From Alishewanella tabrizica (lineage in GTDB: Bacteria; Pseudomonadota; Gammaproteobacteria; Enterobacterales; Alteromonadaceae): a DNA stretch of 64,000 bases. How positions within the stretch are numbered: position 1 is the first letter of the stretch; every line of letters begins with the position of its first letter. A program made the translations under genes and the position numbers. Below are positions 37,698 to 47,347 of this stretch, one piece after another. Below the pieces are notes generated by a model. The model made no database searches. It had not been told where the DNA came from and worked only from the letters and a program-made list of their open reading frames with translations. Where the stretch lies: assembly GCF_014652375.1 (NCBI RefSeq), contig NZ_BMYR01000001.1, positions 46,150-110,149 on the forward strand. The letters run 5' to 3'.

Positions 37698-39025
37698 TAT
37701 GGCTCCTGGTGTTGGCTGACGCCGTTGAAGGTCAGTTGCAGAGATTCAGGCTGAGGCTTGGGGAAAACAAACTGTGTTTCATGCTCGCGTGGCACAGCGT
37801 TTAAAGGTAAGCGTTGTGATAACAACGGCTGTAAGCTTAGGCTTTTCTGCTGTTGCCCTGGGCCTGCGGCATGCCATAGGGCTAACACGCGCTGTAAGGC
37901 ATCACGTTTTATGTCACGAGCCTGAGGCGAGGCTAACCAGCGCGTGACAATAACCTGATAATTAGGATGCCATAACATTAAATCCAGCAACATTTCTTGG
38001 CGTAATTCGCTCTCATACCCTTGGGCATAGGCATCTAATAGCTGTTGCGCTTCTTCGGGTGCGCCTGCAGAATCGTCAAATAATAATACCAACAACGCGA
38101 GCATCGCACTTGCCGAGGGCTCACCGGCTTCATGCGCTGTGATAAGTTCAGGCAGTAACGCATCTAACGCATCCATATCTTGCTCTAATACATACAGCTG
38201 GGCTAATGCCGTGGTAGCCAAATAGCTGCGTGCAACCATAGAGGCTAAGGTTTTTGCCGCGTCCTTACCCTTGCCTATTAACACGTCTTGTTTAGCGCGA
38301 TACAGCAAAGCAAAATCAAAATCTTCTTGTAAATATTGCTGATATGCCGCCGCACTCACTTCCTTAGCAGAGCCAGTTACGCCGCTGCGCTGCATTAATT
38401 CCGCTAACCAAGCAAACCCACTGACATAACGATACTGGTAAATGTTGCTGTGCCGATCGCGAAGATAATAACGTAACATAACCTGTTGCTGATACATCAG
38501 CATTTCCATCTCAACCACATCGTACTCGGCTAACTCAAATATGGCGGTGGCATCAGATAGCTCCCTGACGATGATAGGACCTTGCGCCACAACACCTTGA
38601 CCAGACGCTAAAATAACCTCGGCAATCGCGCTTAAGCTGTCAGCTTCAGTCGCTAAAGCCCCTGCTTCGCCATTTTCAGAAACCGCAGCAGGCAGGGAGC
38701 CATTATCTTCATGCGTTTGCCAACATTGATAACGCGTATAACGTAAATGCAAACTGGCCGTATTAAGTGCTAAGGCCTCTTCCAGTCTCGTTATATGCTC
38801 AGGCGTGCAACGCTGCTTTTCCGGCCAAGCATCGAGGGAAAGCACCGTCTGAAAATACTGAAAAATTTGCACATTAGATAGCTCGATGGTAAACGCCTTA
38901 TAGCGTTGTTGCCATAACGGGAGATTGGCGCCGGCAGCATACGCCGATCCAACTGCGCAGCCAACGATGCTACTAACTATGCAGCTTGTGCGTAGAATAC
39001 GCTGTAAAATCGTTATCTTTGCCAT
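37697..39025 (-). CDS. Secreted hypothetical protein paired with the transglutaminase-like gene
   Basis: I do not recognise this 442-residue protein. It has a plausible signal peptide (hydrophobic residues about 10-30, ending GSAYAAG), then an all-helical, Ala/Leu-rich sequence that could form TPR-like or similar solenoid repeats. The stop overlaps the start of the next gene, so the two products probably act together in the envelope. Confidence 0.7.
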   Translation of the reverse strand: MAKITILQRILRTSCIVSSIVGCAVGSAYAAGANLPLWQQRYKAFTIELSNVQIFQYFQTVLSLDAWPEKQRCTPEHITRLEEALALNTASLHLRYTRYQCWQTHEDNGSLPAAVSENGEAGALATEADSLSAIAEVILASGQGVVAQGPIIVRELSDATAIFELAEYDVVEMEMLMYQQQVMLRYYLRDRHSNIYQYRYVSGFAWLAELMQRSGVTGSAKEVSAAAYQQYLQEDFDFALLYRAKQDVLIGKGKDAAKTLASMVARSYLATTALAQLYVLEQDMDALDALLPELITAHEAGEPSASAMLALLVLLFDDSAGAPEEAQQLLDAYAQGYESELRQEMLLDLMLWHPNYQVIVTRWLASPQARDIKRDALQRVLALWHAAGPGQQQKSLSLQPLLSQRLPLNAVPREHETQFVFPKPQPESLQLTFNGVSQHQEP

Positions 39026-39236
39026 AACCTATCCCTGTTATAATGGCGCGTGCTGCGGCATGAAAGTGTGGTATGTTAAGTTACCTTATTTGATAATACC
39101 TGATGCTTATAATTTGTCTACGCTTGGCCATTGTTATGAGTGAATCAACATAGAGTACTACAGCATATAAGGTTTATACGCTGAGGCGTCGCGACCTGCG
39201 CTGCCAAGCCGTATAGCCATCTTTACGGTTTAATTT

Positions 39237-39286
39237 AGGGTAATTCTAAAATTACCCTTGACGTGCAAACGATTTCGCGGTTTTAT
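39237..39286 (+). promoter_or_regulatory. trp operon promoter with adjoining inverted repeat
   Basis: TTGACG (39258-39263) and TTTTAT (39281-39286) are spaced by 17 bp, ending 31 bp before the leader-peptide ATG. Directly upstream lies an 8 bp inverted repeat, AGGGTAAT and ATTACCCT, at 39237-39258, touching the -35 box. No sequence resembling the E. coli TrpR operator was seen. Confidence 0.6.
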
Positions 39287-39317
39287 GTAGCCATTAAAAA
39301 TTAAGTGATTAAAGCCA

Positions 39318-39383
39318 ATGCAATACTCCATCGCACTTAACCTGATCAACTGGTGGTGGCACATTCCCAACGGGCGTGTGTAG
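39318..39383 (+). CDS. trpL: trp operon leader peptide TrpL
   Basis: This 21-residue reading frame begins MQYSIALNLIN and has three tandem Trp codons (39351-39359) followed by HIPNGRV and a stop. Stalling of a ribosome at the Trp codons when charged tRNA-Trp is scarce should favour the antiterminator downstream. Size, Trp run and location between the promoter and the attenuator match trp leader peptides of gammaproteobacteria. It is too short to be picked up by ordinary ORF calling. Confidence 0.9.
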   Translation: MQYSIALNLINWWWHIPNGRV

Positions 39384-39440
39384 GCGTTGTATTCGCTTTA
39401 ATTACCAAAGCCCGTTTCCAACAGAAGCGGGTTTTTTTTT
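39369..39440 (+). terminator. trp attenuator (antiterminator and terminator hairpins)
   Basis: The terminator has arms CCCGTTTC and GAAGCGGG (one G-U pair) at 39411-39432 followed by nine T residues (39432-39440). The competing antiterminator pairs AACGGGC (39369-39375, within the leader peptide end) with GCCCGTT (39410-39416), which overlaps the terminator's left arm. This is the classical region 2:3 versus 3:4 choice of transcription attenuation. Confidence 0.9.
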
Positions 39441-39544
39441 GCGCCCTTTTCTGTAGCGCTGTTGCAAAGGGTAAACCTTACAAGACGCGCTTTATGGTCA
39501 ATCTGGCATGTACAAATCGTGATTTTGCAGTAAGGATAACAAAG

Positions 39545-41116
39545 ATGATTTTTAGCCATATTACCGATACACCAGGCGAAGTGGCCAGTATCGCCCTGAC
39601 GGTTCCCTATCAGGCTGATGCCTTGGCGGCCTATGCAAGTGTATGTTCTGCAGATCGCTGCTCGTTATTGCTAGAATCGGCAGAAATTGACAGTAAAAAT
39701 AGCGTGAACAGCTTAATGCTGATTGATGCGGCGTTGCGCATTGAATGTAATGAACAGCAGGTGGTTATTCATGCTAAAAGCAATAACGGTCTGGCTTTAT
39801 TAGCTTTTCTCGCTGAACAGTTACGGCCGATTGCCACTGTTGATGCTGGCGCAGAGCAATTACAGATCACCTTTGAGCGCCCCGATGCCTTGTTGGATGA
39901 AGTCAGCCGGCTTACGCAGCCCAATCCCTTTAGTGTGCTTAGAGTGATTCAACAAAGCTTACGCGGACAAAGTGACGAACCCTTTGCCATTTTTTTAGGC
40001 GGTGCCATTGGCTACGATATGGTCGCAAACATTGAGCAATTGCCAGACGTACCTGCAACCGCCAATAAATGCCCAGATTATCTGTTTTACTTAGCCGAAA
40101 CTGCGCTAGTGATTGATCATCAACGCCAACAAAGTCGCTTGGTCGGTAATGTCTTTTGTGGTGAAAATGCCGCAGCTAACTGTTTTGCCATTGGCAAACG
40201 TTTAGAACAAATTAAACAATTACTGGCACAAAGTGAGCCATTAACGGCGGGTAAGGCCGCGCCAGCGTCAAGCATTCATGTGGATATCAGTGACAGTGAT
40301 TTTGAACAACAAGTTGAGAACTTAAAAGCGCATATCGTGGCGGGCGATATCTTTCAAGTGGTGCCTTCACGCTGCTTTTCGCTTCCCTGCCCTAAGCCCT
40401 TGCAAGCATATGCCAAATTAAAACAGCTGAATCCTAGCCCCTACATGTTTTATTTGCATGATCCGGCATTTTGTTTATTTGGCGCGTCGCCAGAGTCGGC
40501 ATTAAAATTTGCAGCAGCCGATAGGCAAGTCGAAATTTACCCTATTGCGGGCACTCGACGCCGTGGTTTTGCTGCCGATGGTAGTATCGATCGTGATTTA
40601 GACAGCCGTATTGAATTAGAACTGCGCCAAGACGAAAAAGAAAAAGCGGAACATTTAATGTTGGTCGATTTGGCCCGAAATGATGTGGCCCGGATCAGTG
40701 TACCTGGCAGTCGTTACGTGAAAGAGTTGTTAAAAGTAGATCGCTATTCTTATGTAATGCACTTGGTCTCACGCGTTGTTGGTACGCTAAAACCTGAGTT
40801 AGACGCGTTACATGCTTATCAAGCGTGTATGAATATGGGGACGCTGGTTGGTGCACCTAAGGTGAAAGCCGCTGAGCTTATTCGGCAAGTGGAAGGACAA
40901 AAACGCGGTTCTTATGGCGGTGCGGTGGGCTATTTAGCCGGTAATGGCGACTTTGACAGTTGTATTGTGATCCGCTCTGCCTATGTTGAAAACGGCATGG
41001 CGTTTATACAAGCCGGTGCCGGTGTGGTGTTTGATTCGGTGGCAAAATTAGAAGCCGAAGAAACGCGCAATAAAGCTCAAGCCGTAATTAAAGCCATTCA
41101 ATTAGCGGGTTACTAA
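39545..41116 (+). CDS. trpE: Anthranilate synthase component I TrpE
   Basis: TrpE makes anthranilate from chorismate using ammonia supplied by TrpG. The ATG at 39545 gives 523 residues, the normal length; the frame stays open upstream to 39353, but that part overlaps the leader and attenuator. The chorismate-binding domain shows IFQVVPSRCFS, PIAGTRRRG, and LVDLARNDVARIS, and the N-terminal LLES motif (SLLLESAEI), which binds feedback-inhibiting tryptophan, is near residue 35. Confidence 0.96.
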   Translation: MIFSHITDTPGEVASIALTVPYQADALAAYASVCSADRCSLLLESAEIDSKNSVNSLMLIDAALRIECNEQQVVIHAKSNNGLALLAFLAEQLRPIATVDAGAEQLQITFERPDALLDEVSRLTQPNPFSVLRVIQQSLRGQSDEPFAIFLGGAIGYDMVANIEQLPDVPATANKCPDYLFYLAETALVIDHQRQQSRLVGNVFCGENAAANCFAIGKRLEQIKQLLAQSEPLTAGKAAPASSIHVDISDSDFEQQVENLKAHIVAGDIFQVVPSRCFSLPCPKPLQAYAKLKQLNPSPYMFYLHDPAFCLFGASPESALKFAAADRQVEIYPIAGTRRRGFAADGSIDRDLDSRIELELRQDEKEKAEHLMLVDLARNDVARISVPGSRYVKELLKVDRYSYVMHLVSRVVGTLKPELDALHAYQACMNMGTLVGAPKVKAAELIRQVEGQKRGSYGGAVGYLAGNGDFDSCIVIRSAYVENGMAFIQAGAGVVFDSVAKLEAEETRNKAQAVIKAIQLAGY

Positions 41117-41118
41117 CC

Positions 41119-41835
41119 ATGACATCATCTCACTTAACGCCGCTTAGCACGGACACGACCACAAACATGCTAGCTACAACGACTGTTTATTTACTGGATA
41201 ACATTGATTCGTTTACATACAACTTAGTGGATGAATTTGCACAACTGGGGTTAAGGTTAAAACTGTATCGTAACACGGTACCTGCTGAGTATATTTTTGC
41301 CAAAATGCAGCAAGAAACCGGCCCAGTATTGCTGGTATTGTCTCCAGGGCCCGGTGCACCAGCGGATGCGGGTGCCATGCCCGCTTTATTAACGCTCTGT
41401 GCGGGTATCTATCCGGTATTGGGTATTTGTTTAGGCCACCAAGCCATTGTAGAACATTACGGCGGAGTGGTCGGACGCGCCGGTGAAACCGTACATGGTA
41501 AAACCTCAGCGATTGAACTTGATGATCATCCCGTGTTTGAGAATTTACCCCGACCTTTTCCGGTGGCGCGTTATCATTCACTTATGGCAACCACGTTACC
41601 GACATCGCTGATTGAAATTGCGCGCGAGCGGCATATTCCAATGGCCGTGATCCATGAGAAAGATCGTATGTTAGGCTTTCAATTTCATCCGGAATCGGTG
41701 TTAACCACACTGGGTAAACCGCTGTTAAAGCAAAGTATTATTTATCTGCTAACGCGCCAAAAGGCTAACGATCAGCAGAGCACATCACGTGCAATGACGC
41801 CGTTGTCGTCGGCGCTTGAAGCGAATAGGAGCTAA
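41119..41835 (+). CDS. trpG: Anthranilate synthase component II (glutamine amidotransferase) TrpG
   Basis: TrpG releases ammonia from glutamine for TrpE. The 238-residue protein has the class I amidotransferase triad: Cys104 in LGICLGHQA and the His-Glu pair in FQFHPESVL. From the ATG at 41119 there are about 22 extra N-terminal residues before VYLLDNIDSFTYNLV; the internal ATG at 41167 is an alternative start. Neither has a strong ribosome-binding site. It is not fused to trpD as in enterics. Confidence 0.95.
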   Translation: MTSSHLTPLSTDTTTNMLATTTVYLLDNIDSFTYNLVDEFAQLGLRLKLYRNTVPAEYIFAKMQQETGPVLLVLSPGPGAPADAGAMPALLTLCAGIYPVLGICLGHQAIVEHYGGVVGRAGETVHGKTSAIELDDHPVFENLPRPFPVARYHSLMATTLPTSLIEIARERHIPMAVIHEKDRMLGFQFHPESVLTTLGKPLLKQSIIYLLTRQKANDQQSTSRAMTPLSSALEANRS

Positions 41836-41840
41836 CGTAC

Positions 41841-42881
41841 ATGCAGCTAGACACCTCTGAACATACTGCCTTGGTACTGCCGTTAGTCCAGCATGTATTA
41901 AATAATAAACAGTTAAGCCGTGAACAAAGCGAGCAATTTTTTAGCGCCGTGGTACAAGGCCACGTTGAACCGATTTTACTCACCGCGCTGTTAGTCGCAT
42001 TAAAAGTTCGGGGCGAAACAGCAGCTGAAATTACGGGCGCTGCCAGCGCTTTATTAGCCGCGGCAACACCGTTTCCCAAAGCGGTGCCAGGAGCCATTGA
42101 TTGCTGTGGTACGGGAGGCGACGGTAGTAATACTATTAATATTTCAACTACAGCCGCCATTGTTGCCGCTAGCATGGGGCTACCGGTTGCCAAACACGGC
42201 AATCGTAGTGTGTCGTCTCGTTCGGGATCTGCCGATTTACTCGAGCAGTTAGGGGTTAATATTCAATTGACACCAGAGCAGGCGTTACACACATTAGAAC
42301 ACAGCGGATGCAGCTTTTTGTTTGCCCCCCGTTATCATAGCGGTGTTAAGCATGCCATGCCGGTGCGCACGGCCTTAAAAAGCCGTACGCTTTTTAATTT
42401 GCTTGGCCCCTTGATTAACCCTGCCCGTCCAGATTTTCAGCTCTTGGGCGTGTATGATCCGTCACTGTGCCGAGTCATGGCAGAAGCTTTACACCATCTT
42501 GGTACGAAGGCCGCTTGGGTCGTGCATGGCAGTGGCTGTGATGAAATCGCCCTGCATGGCAATACCTATGTGTGCCAACTACAAGACGGTAAACTGACAG
42601 AGTTTACCTTAAGCCCAGCCGATTTTGGGGTAGAACTTGCACCGTTAAGCCAGTTAGAGGGGGGCGAGCCGGCTGAAAATGCCGCCGCTACCTTGGCTAT
42701 TTTAAACGGTTCAGCGCCGACAGCGCATTTACATGCCGTCGCGATCAATGTCGCCGCCATGTTAAAGATTGCCGGATTAGGCGCCGATTTAAAAGTAAAT
42801 ACCCGCGCTGTATTAGAACAACTGCAAAGCGGTAAAGCGCTGGATACACTGGAACGCTTTAAGGAGTTAAGCCTTGTCTGA
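41841..42881 (+). CDS. trpD: Anthranilate phosphoribosyltransferase TrpD
   Basis: TrpD transfers the phosphoribosyl group of PRPP to anthranilate. The 346-residue protein contains the PRPP loop DCCGTGGDGSNTINIST, KHGNRSVSS and LLGPLINPARP, all family signatures. It begins 5 bp after trpG and its end overlaps trpC by 8 bp. Confidence 0.97.
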   Translation: MQLDTSEHTALVLPLVQHVLNNKQLSREQSEQFFSAVVQGHVEPILLTALLVALKVRGETAAEITGAASALLAAATPFPKAVPGAIDCCGTGGDGSNTINISTTAAIVAASMGLPVAKHGNRSVSSRSGSADLLEQLGVNIQLTPEQALHTLEHSGCSFLFAPRYHSGVKHAMPVRTALKSRTLFNLLGPLINPARPDFQLLGVYDPSLCRVMAEALHHLGTKAAWVVHGSGCDEIALHGNTYVCQLQDGKLTEFTLSPADFGVELAPLSQLEGGEPAENAAATLAILNGSAPTAHLHAVAINVAAMLKIAGLGADLKVNTRAVLEQLQSGKALDTLERFKELSLV

Positions 42882-44334
42882 TGTGATTGAAACGCTAACC
42901 TTTCACCCCGAAGTGCCGATTGAAGGTGTGTTAGCAAAAATTGTGGCGCATAAACAACAGGAGGTTGCCGCTATGGCGGCGGCTAGACCGTTGGAAGAGT
43001 TTATTCAAAACGTTACGGCCAGTCGCCGTGATTTTTTAGCGGCCCTGCAACAACCTGGCGCACGCTTTATATTAGAATGCAAAAAAGCGTCACCGTCGAA
43101 AGGATTAATTCGTCCGGTATTTGATTTAACCGAAATTAGCCAGGTATACAACGATTATGCCGATTGTATATCAGTATTAACGGATCACCAGTTTTTCCAA
43201 GGCCATTACGATTATTTAAGAGAAATGCGCCAGCTGTCTGACAAACCTTTGTTGCATAAAGATTTTATTATTGAGCCTTATCAGGTATATGCCGGGCGTG
43301 ATGCCGGCGCAGATGCCGTACTATTAATGCTTTCTATTTTATCTGATCGGCAATATCGCTTGTTGGCCGCCATTGCTAAAGATTTAGACTTAACGGTATT
43401 AACCGAAGTGAGTAATGTGCAAGAAACTGAGCGCGCCGTGGCATTGGGGGCCGAACTGATTGGCATCAATAATCGCAATTTACGCGATCTGAGTACCGAT
43501 TTAACGACTAGCGTTCGCCTACGCGACTTGATACCAGCCGATCGCACCGTGGTATCAGAATCCGGTATTTATACGTCACAACAAGTACGACAACTGTTAC
43601 CCGTTGCCGATGCCTTTTTGGTGGGTAGCTCGTTAATGGCCGAGCCGGACTTAGCCGGCGCCTGTCGCAAATTAATCATCGGCGAGCATAAAGTGTGTGG
43701 CCTAACACGTGAAGAAGACGTAAACGCTGTCTATGCTGCGGGCGCGTACTTTGGTGGGTTAATTTTTGCCGAAACATCGCCGCGTTATGTTAGCCCCGAA
43801 CGTGCTGCACAATTGGTGCAGGTAGCGCCTCTGCGCTTTGTGGGAGTATTTGTAAATAGCCCCCTTACCACGGTGGCAGCGCTTGCCTCATCCTTGGCGC
43901 TGCACGCAGTTCAATTGCACGGTGATGAAGATGATGCTTATTTACAGCAGCTTAGAGCGCTTTTGCCCGCAGGCTGTGAAATATGGAAAGCCTATCGGGT
44001 TAAGGCAGAATTGCCTACGTTTACCCCTTTGGCGGATCGCATCTTACTCGACAGCTTTCATCCAACTCAACACGGTGGAAGTGGCCTGAGCTTTGATTGG
44101 CAGATTTTACAAGATCACAAAGGCCAGCAACCTATTATGCTGGCCGGGGGATTAACGCCCGATAACCTTAGCCAAGCGTTGGGCTTTGCGGTGGCAGGGC
44201 TTGATTTAAATTCAGGGCTAGAGCAAGCGCCAGGGTGTAAGGATGCTGAAAAAGTGGCTCTGGCGTTTACGCGAATTCGCCAATTTGATGTGCTAACTAA
44301 GCATAATGCGCTTAGTAGCACGCATTCGAATTAA
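42874..44334 (+). CDS. trpCF: Bifunctional indole-3-glycerol phosphate synthase / phosphoribosylanthranilate isomerase TrpCF
   Basis: This 486-residue fusion catalyses two consecutive steps. The N-terminal half (about 1-260) is indole-glycerol phosphate synthase with FILECKKASPSKG and PLLHKDFIIEPYQ; the C-terminal half (about 265-470) is the isomerase with KVCGLTREEDV, GGLIFAETSPRYV and LDSFHPTQHGGSGLSFDW. The fusion is usual in gammaproteobacteria. Confidence 0.96.
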   Translation: MSDVIETLTFHPEVPIEGVLAKIVAHKQQEVAAMAAARPLEEFIQNVTASRRDFLAALQQPGARFILECKKASPSKGLIRPVFDLTEISQVYNDYADCISVLTDHQFFQGHYDYLREMRQLSDKPLLHKDFIIEPYQVYAGRDAGADAVLLMLSILSDRQYRLLAAIAKDLDLTVLTEVSNVQETERAVALGAELIGINNRNLRDLSTDLTTSVRLRDLIPADRTVVSESGIYTSQQVRQLLPVADAFLVGSSLMAEPDLAGACRKLIIGEHKVCGLTREEDVNAVYAAGAYFGGLIFAETSPRYVSPERAAQLVQVAPLRFVGVFVNSPLTTVAALASSLALHAVQLHGDEDDAYLQQLRALLPAGCEIWKAYRVKAELPTFTPLADRILLDSFHPTQHGGSGLSFDWQILQDHKGQQPIMLAGGLTPDNLSQALGFAVAGLDLNSGLEQAPGCKDAEKVALAFTRIRQFDVLTKHNALSSTHSN

Positions 44335-44379
44335 CCGTTTTCAATTGATGCAGTATTACTTAATTAAAGAGAATCGCAG

Positions 44380-45603
44380 ATGAGTGAGCTTAAATTAAAT
44401 CCGTATTTTGGTCAGTACGGTGGTATGTTCGTACCGCAACTCTTAGTGCCCGCCCTAAAACAATTAGAGTCGGCATTTGTGGATGCCCAGCAAGATCCTG
44501 CTTTTTTAGCTGAGTTTCAACAGCTATTAACCGAGTATGCCGGTCGCCCTACGCCATTAACCTTAACGCGTAATTTATCCCCGAATCCTTTAGTAAAAAT
44601 TTACTTAAAGCGCGAAGATTTACTGCATGGCGGCGCGCACAAAACCAATCAGGTATTGGGTCAGGCACTGTTAACGCAGCGCATGGGCAAAAAAGAAGTG
44701 ATTGCTGAGACGGGTGCCGGTCAACATGGTGTGGCTACTGCTCTGGCATGTGCCTTACTGGGTTTAAAATGCCGTATTTATATGGGGGCGAAAGATATTG
44801 AACGCCAGCAACCCAATGTGTTTCGGATGAAACTGATGGGCGCAACGGTGATCCCAGTAACGGCCGGTTCAGGTACCTTAAAAGATGCGGTAAACGAAGC
44901 GATGCGGGATTGGTCAGCGACCTATGAGACAACCCACTATATGCTTGGTACGGCTGCTGGCCCCCATCCTTTCCCAACAATTGTGCGCGATTTTCAGCGG
45001 ATGATTGGCGAAGAGTCCAAAGCGCAAATATTGAAAGCCGAAGGTAAGCTACCTGACGCTGTTATCGCCTGTGTTGGCGGTGGCTCTAACGCAATTGGTA
45101 TGTTTGCTGATTTTATTGAAGAACCCAATGTGCGTTTAATTGGTGTAGAACCTGGTGGTATGGGCATTAATACTCATCAACATGGCGCGGCTTTAAGCAC
45201 CGGCAGTTACGGTATTTTACACGGTGCCTACACTGCAATCATGCAAACGACCGATGGCCAAATTGAAGAATCATATTCTATTTCAGCCGGCTTAGATTAT
45301 CCTGCAGTAGGACCACAGCATACCCATTTACAACAAAGTGGCCGGGCTGAATATGTGGCTATTAACGATGATGAAGCCTTAGCCGCCTTTCAATTGTTGG
45401 CAAAAGCTGAGGGAATTATTCCCGCCCTTGAGAGCTCACACGCGGTAGCTTATGCGTTGAAACTGGCCGCTGCCGCCACAACACCGCAAGTATTATTAAT
45501 TAACTTATCAGGCCGAGGCGACAAGGACCTTAGCCATGTGCACAGTGTATTAGCGGCGCAGGCACAACAGCACGCACAGCAAGCAAACGAGGGAGTCGTG
45601 TAA
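44380..45603 (+). CDS. trpB: Tryptophan synthase beta chain TrpB
   Basis: TrpB condenses indole with serine using pyridoxal phosphate. The 407-residue protein has the PLP-binding Lys88 in [10 protein letters not shown], the catalytic Glu region [13 protein letters not shown] and the phosphate-binding VGGGSNAIG. The stop codon overlaps the trpA start (TAATG), as expected for a stoichiometric alpha2-beta2 complex. Confidence 0.98.
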   Translation: MSELKLNPYFGQYGGMFVPQLLVPALKQLESAFVDAQQDPAFLAEFQQLLTEYAGRPTPLTLTRNLSPNPLVKIYLKREDLLHGGAHKTNQVLGQALLTQRMGKKEVIAETGAGQHGVATALACALLGLKCRIYMGAKDIERQQPNVFRMKLMGATVIPVTAGSGTLKDAVNEAMRDWSATYETTHYMLGTAAGPHPFPTIVRDFQRMIGEESKAQILKAEGKLPDAVIACVGGGSNAIGMFADFIEEPNVRLIGVEPGGMGINTHQHGAALSTGSYGILHGAYTAIMQTTDGQIEESYSISAGLDYPAVGPQHTHLQQSGRAEYVAINDDEALAAFQLLAKAEGIIPALESSHAVAYALKLAAAATTPQVLLINLSGRGDKDLSHVHSVLAAQAQQHAQQANEGVV

Positions 45604-46403
45604 TGCAACGTTATCAACAGATGTTTAGCCGCTTAGCCACTGAAGGGCGCGGCGCCTTTGTGCCCTTTGTGACCTTGGGCGATCCTAATCCAGCATTGTC
45701 TTTTGATATTATTAAAGCGTTAATTGACGGCGGTGCCGATGCTTTAGAATTGGGGATCCCCTTCTCCGATCCGATCGCAGATGGGCCAACTATTCAAAAT
45801 GCTAACATTCGGGCATTAGCCGCCGGTGTAACCCCAGCGATGAGCTTTGAGCTGATTAAACGCATCCGCGAATATAACGATGCCATTCCTATTGGGTTGT
45901 TGTTGTACTCTAATATTGTGATGGCAAAGGGTGTCGAAGCGTTTTATGCTGTTGCTGCCGCAGCGGGGGTTGATTCGGTATTAATTGCAGATGTGCCATT
46001 ACATGAAAGCAAAATGTTCCGACAAGCTGCCATGGCACAGAATATTGCGCCAATCTATATTGTGCCACCAAATGTAGATGATGATGATTTACGCGCTATT
46101 GCCTCGTATGGCCGTGGCTATACCTATTTACTTAGCCGCTCGGGCGTAACCGGTGCTGAAACAAAGGCGGCCATGCCAACAGCCGAACTTATCAATCGTA
46201 TCCGGCAGTATAATCCGGCACCGCCATTGCTGGGTTTTGGTATCTCCAGCCCCGATCAAGTTCGTGATGCTATTGCTAATGGTGCCGCGGGTGCCATCAG
46301 TGGCTCAGCCATTGTGAAACTGATTGAGCAACATTATCATGAGCCCGCTGTGTTATTACCGGCTCTGCAACAATTTGCCAGCGCCATGAAAGCCGCCACC
46401 TAA
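45603..46403 (+). CDS. trpA: Tryptophan synthase alpha chain TrpA
   Basis: TrpA cleaves indole-3-glycerol phosphate to indole, which tunnels to TrpB. The 266-residue protein contains the catalytic Glu49 and Asp60 in [16 protein letters not shown], and [14 protein letters not shown]. It is the last gene of the operon and is followed by a hairpin terminator. Confidence 0.98.
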   Translation: MQRYQQMFSRLATEGRGAFVPFVTLGDPNPALSFDIIKALIDGGADALELGIPFSDPIADGPTIQNANIRALAAGVTPAMSFELIKRIREYNDAIPIGLLLYSNIVMAKGVEAFYAVAAAAGVDSVLIADVPLHESKMFRQAAMAQNIAPIYIVPPNVDDDDLRAIASYGRGYTYLLSRSGVTGAETKAAMPTAELINRIRQYNPAPPLLGFGISSPDQVRDAIANGAAGAISGSAIVKLIEQHYHEPAVLLPALQQFASAMKAAT

Positions 46404-46428
46404 TACGCTCCTCGCGCAGCGCATTCTT

Positions 46429-46465
46429 ACAGGTACCCGTTAAACGGTACCTGTTTAATTTATCC
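46429..46465 (+). terminator. trp operon terminator containing GGTACC arms
   Basis: Arms ACAGGTACC (46429-46437) and GGTACCTGT (46446-46454) are followed by TTTAATTTA. The GGTACC in the arms links it to the repeat family that follows immediately. Confidence 0.65.
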
Positions 46466-46590
46466 ACACAACTTAGGTACCACTTACCCACAAAACTCCG
46501 GTACCAATAACAACTCTGCTAAGTTATAAACACGACTCAGTTATCCACACGACTCCGATACAATCATAACTTTTCTTCGCTTATCAACAA
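46460..46590 (+). repeat. DnaA-box repeat cluster downstream of the trp operon
   Basis: TTATCCACA occurs at 46460-46468 and 46541-46549, with degenerate versions at 46484 (TTACCCACA), 46524 (TTATAAACA) and 46581 (TTATCAACA). GGTACC occurs at 46475 and 46499. The family order is reversed relative to the 13.2 kb copies. It lies within the 409 bp gap between trpA and the slyD-like gene; the rest of the gap (46590-46812) holds a TATAAT box at 46782-46787 that may belong to the slyD promoter. Confidence 0.8.
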
Positions 46591-46812
46591 CGCCAGTGGC
46601 TTTTTAGCGCACAATAGCTCTCCAAAACGATGCGCTTAAATTAGCGAAGGTAATGCTTTTTTTCACAGTTGGGCTTTTATACAACATAAAAGTATTTACA
46701 TATAAGCTTTGCAGCCTTGCTAGGCTTTGAGCATCTTCTGAAAATATCTGTGATATCTGAACCCCTTCTGCCCGACGATTCGCTATAATAGCGCCACGAT
46801 AAACTCAAAAAG

Positions 46813-47301
46813 ATGTCTGATATGCAAATTCAAGAAAATAGCGTTGTGCAGTTTCATTACACCCTAAGTGAAAATGGTAATGAGTTAGAGAGTTCTCGCC
46901 AGGGTTCGCCTTTGTTATATTTACATGGCCATAATCAAATGTTTGCTAAAGTAGAAGCCGAGTTAACAGGGAAATCCGTCGGCGATAAACTCAGTATTAC
47001 GTTGGCGCCAGTTGATGCCTATGGCGAAGTAAAAAGTGATGCCATTGAAAGCGTGCAGGTAAAAAACTTATCGGGTGCAAAAAAGTGGAAACCGGGTATG
47101 GTCGCGTGGCTGCGTACAGCTCAAGGTGAACAACAAGTTACTATTGTCAAAGTGGGCATGTTCAAAGCTGAGGTGGATACTAATCATCCACTAGCAGGAA
47201 AAACCGTTACATTTGATATTGAAGTAATGCAAATCCGCGAAGCGTCGGCAGATGAAATTGCGCATGGCCATGCACATGGCGAAGGCGGTCATCATCATTA
47301 A
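46813..47301 (+). CDS. FKBP-type peptidyl-prolyl isomerase, SlyD-like
   Basis: This 162-residue protein has the FKBP opening VVQFHYTLSENGNELESS, an inserted flap domain with DAYGEV, and HPLAGKTVTFDIEVMQIREA. The C-terminus HGHAHGEGGHHH is a metal-binding His tail like that of SlyD, which catalyses proline isomerisation, acts as a chaperone and delivers nickel. The tail is shorter than in E. coli SlyD. A second ATG at 46822 is possible. Confidence 0.9.
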   Translation: MSDMQIQENSVVQFHYTLSENGNELESSRQGSPLLYLHGHNQMFAKVEAELTGKSVGDKLSITLAPVDAYGEVKSDAIESVQVKNLSGAKKWKPGMVAWLRTAQGEQQVTIVKVGMFKAEVDTNHPLAGKTVTFDIEVMQIREASADEIAHGHAHGEGGHHH

Positions 47302-47347
47302 ACCCCAAATAGGGTTATTTGGGCTGGTAACTGCCTGAATCAGATCA

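Noticed and set aside
39353..39544. 64-codon N-terminal extension of trpE
   Set aside because: It overlaps the leader peptide's Trp codons and the attenuator terminator, and the normal TrpE length is reached from the ATG at 39545.
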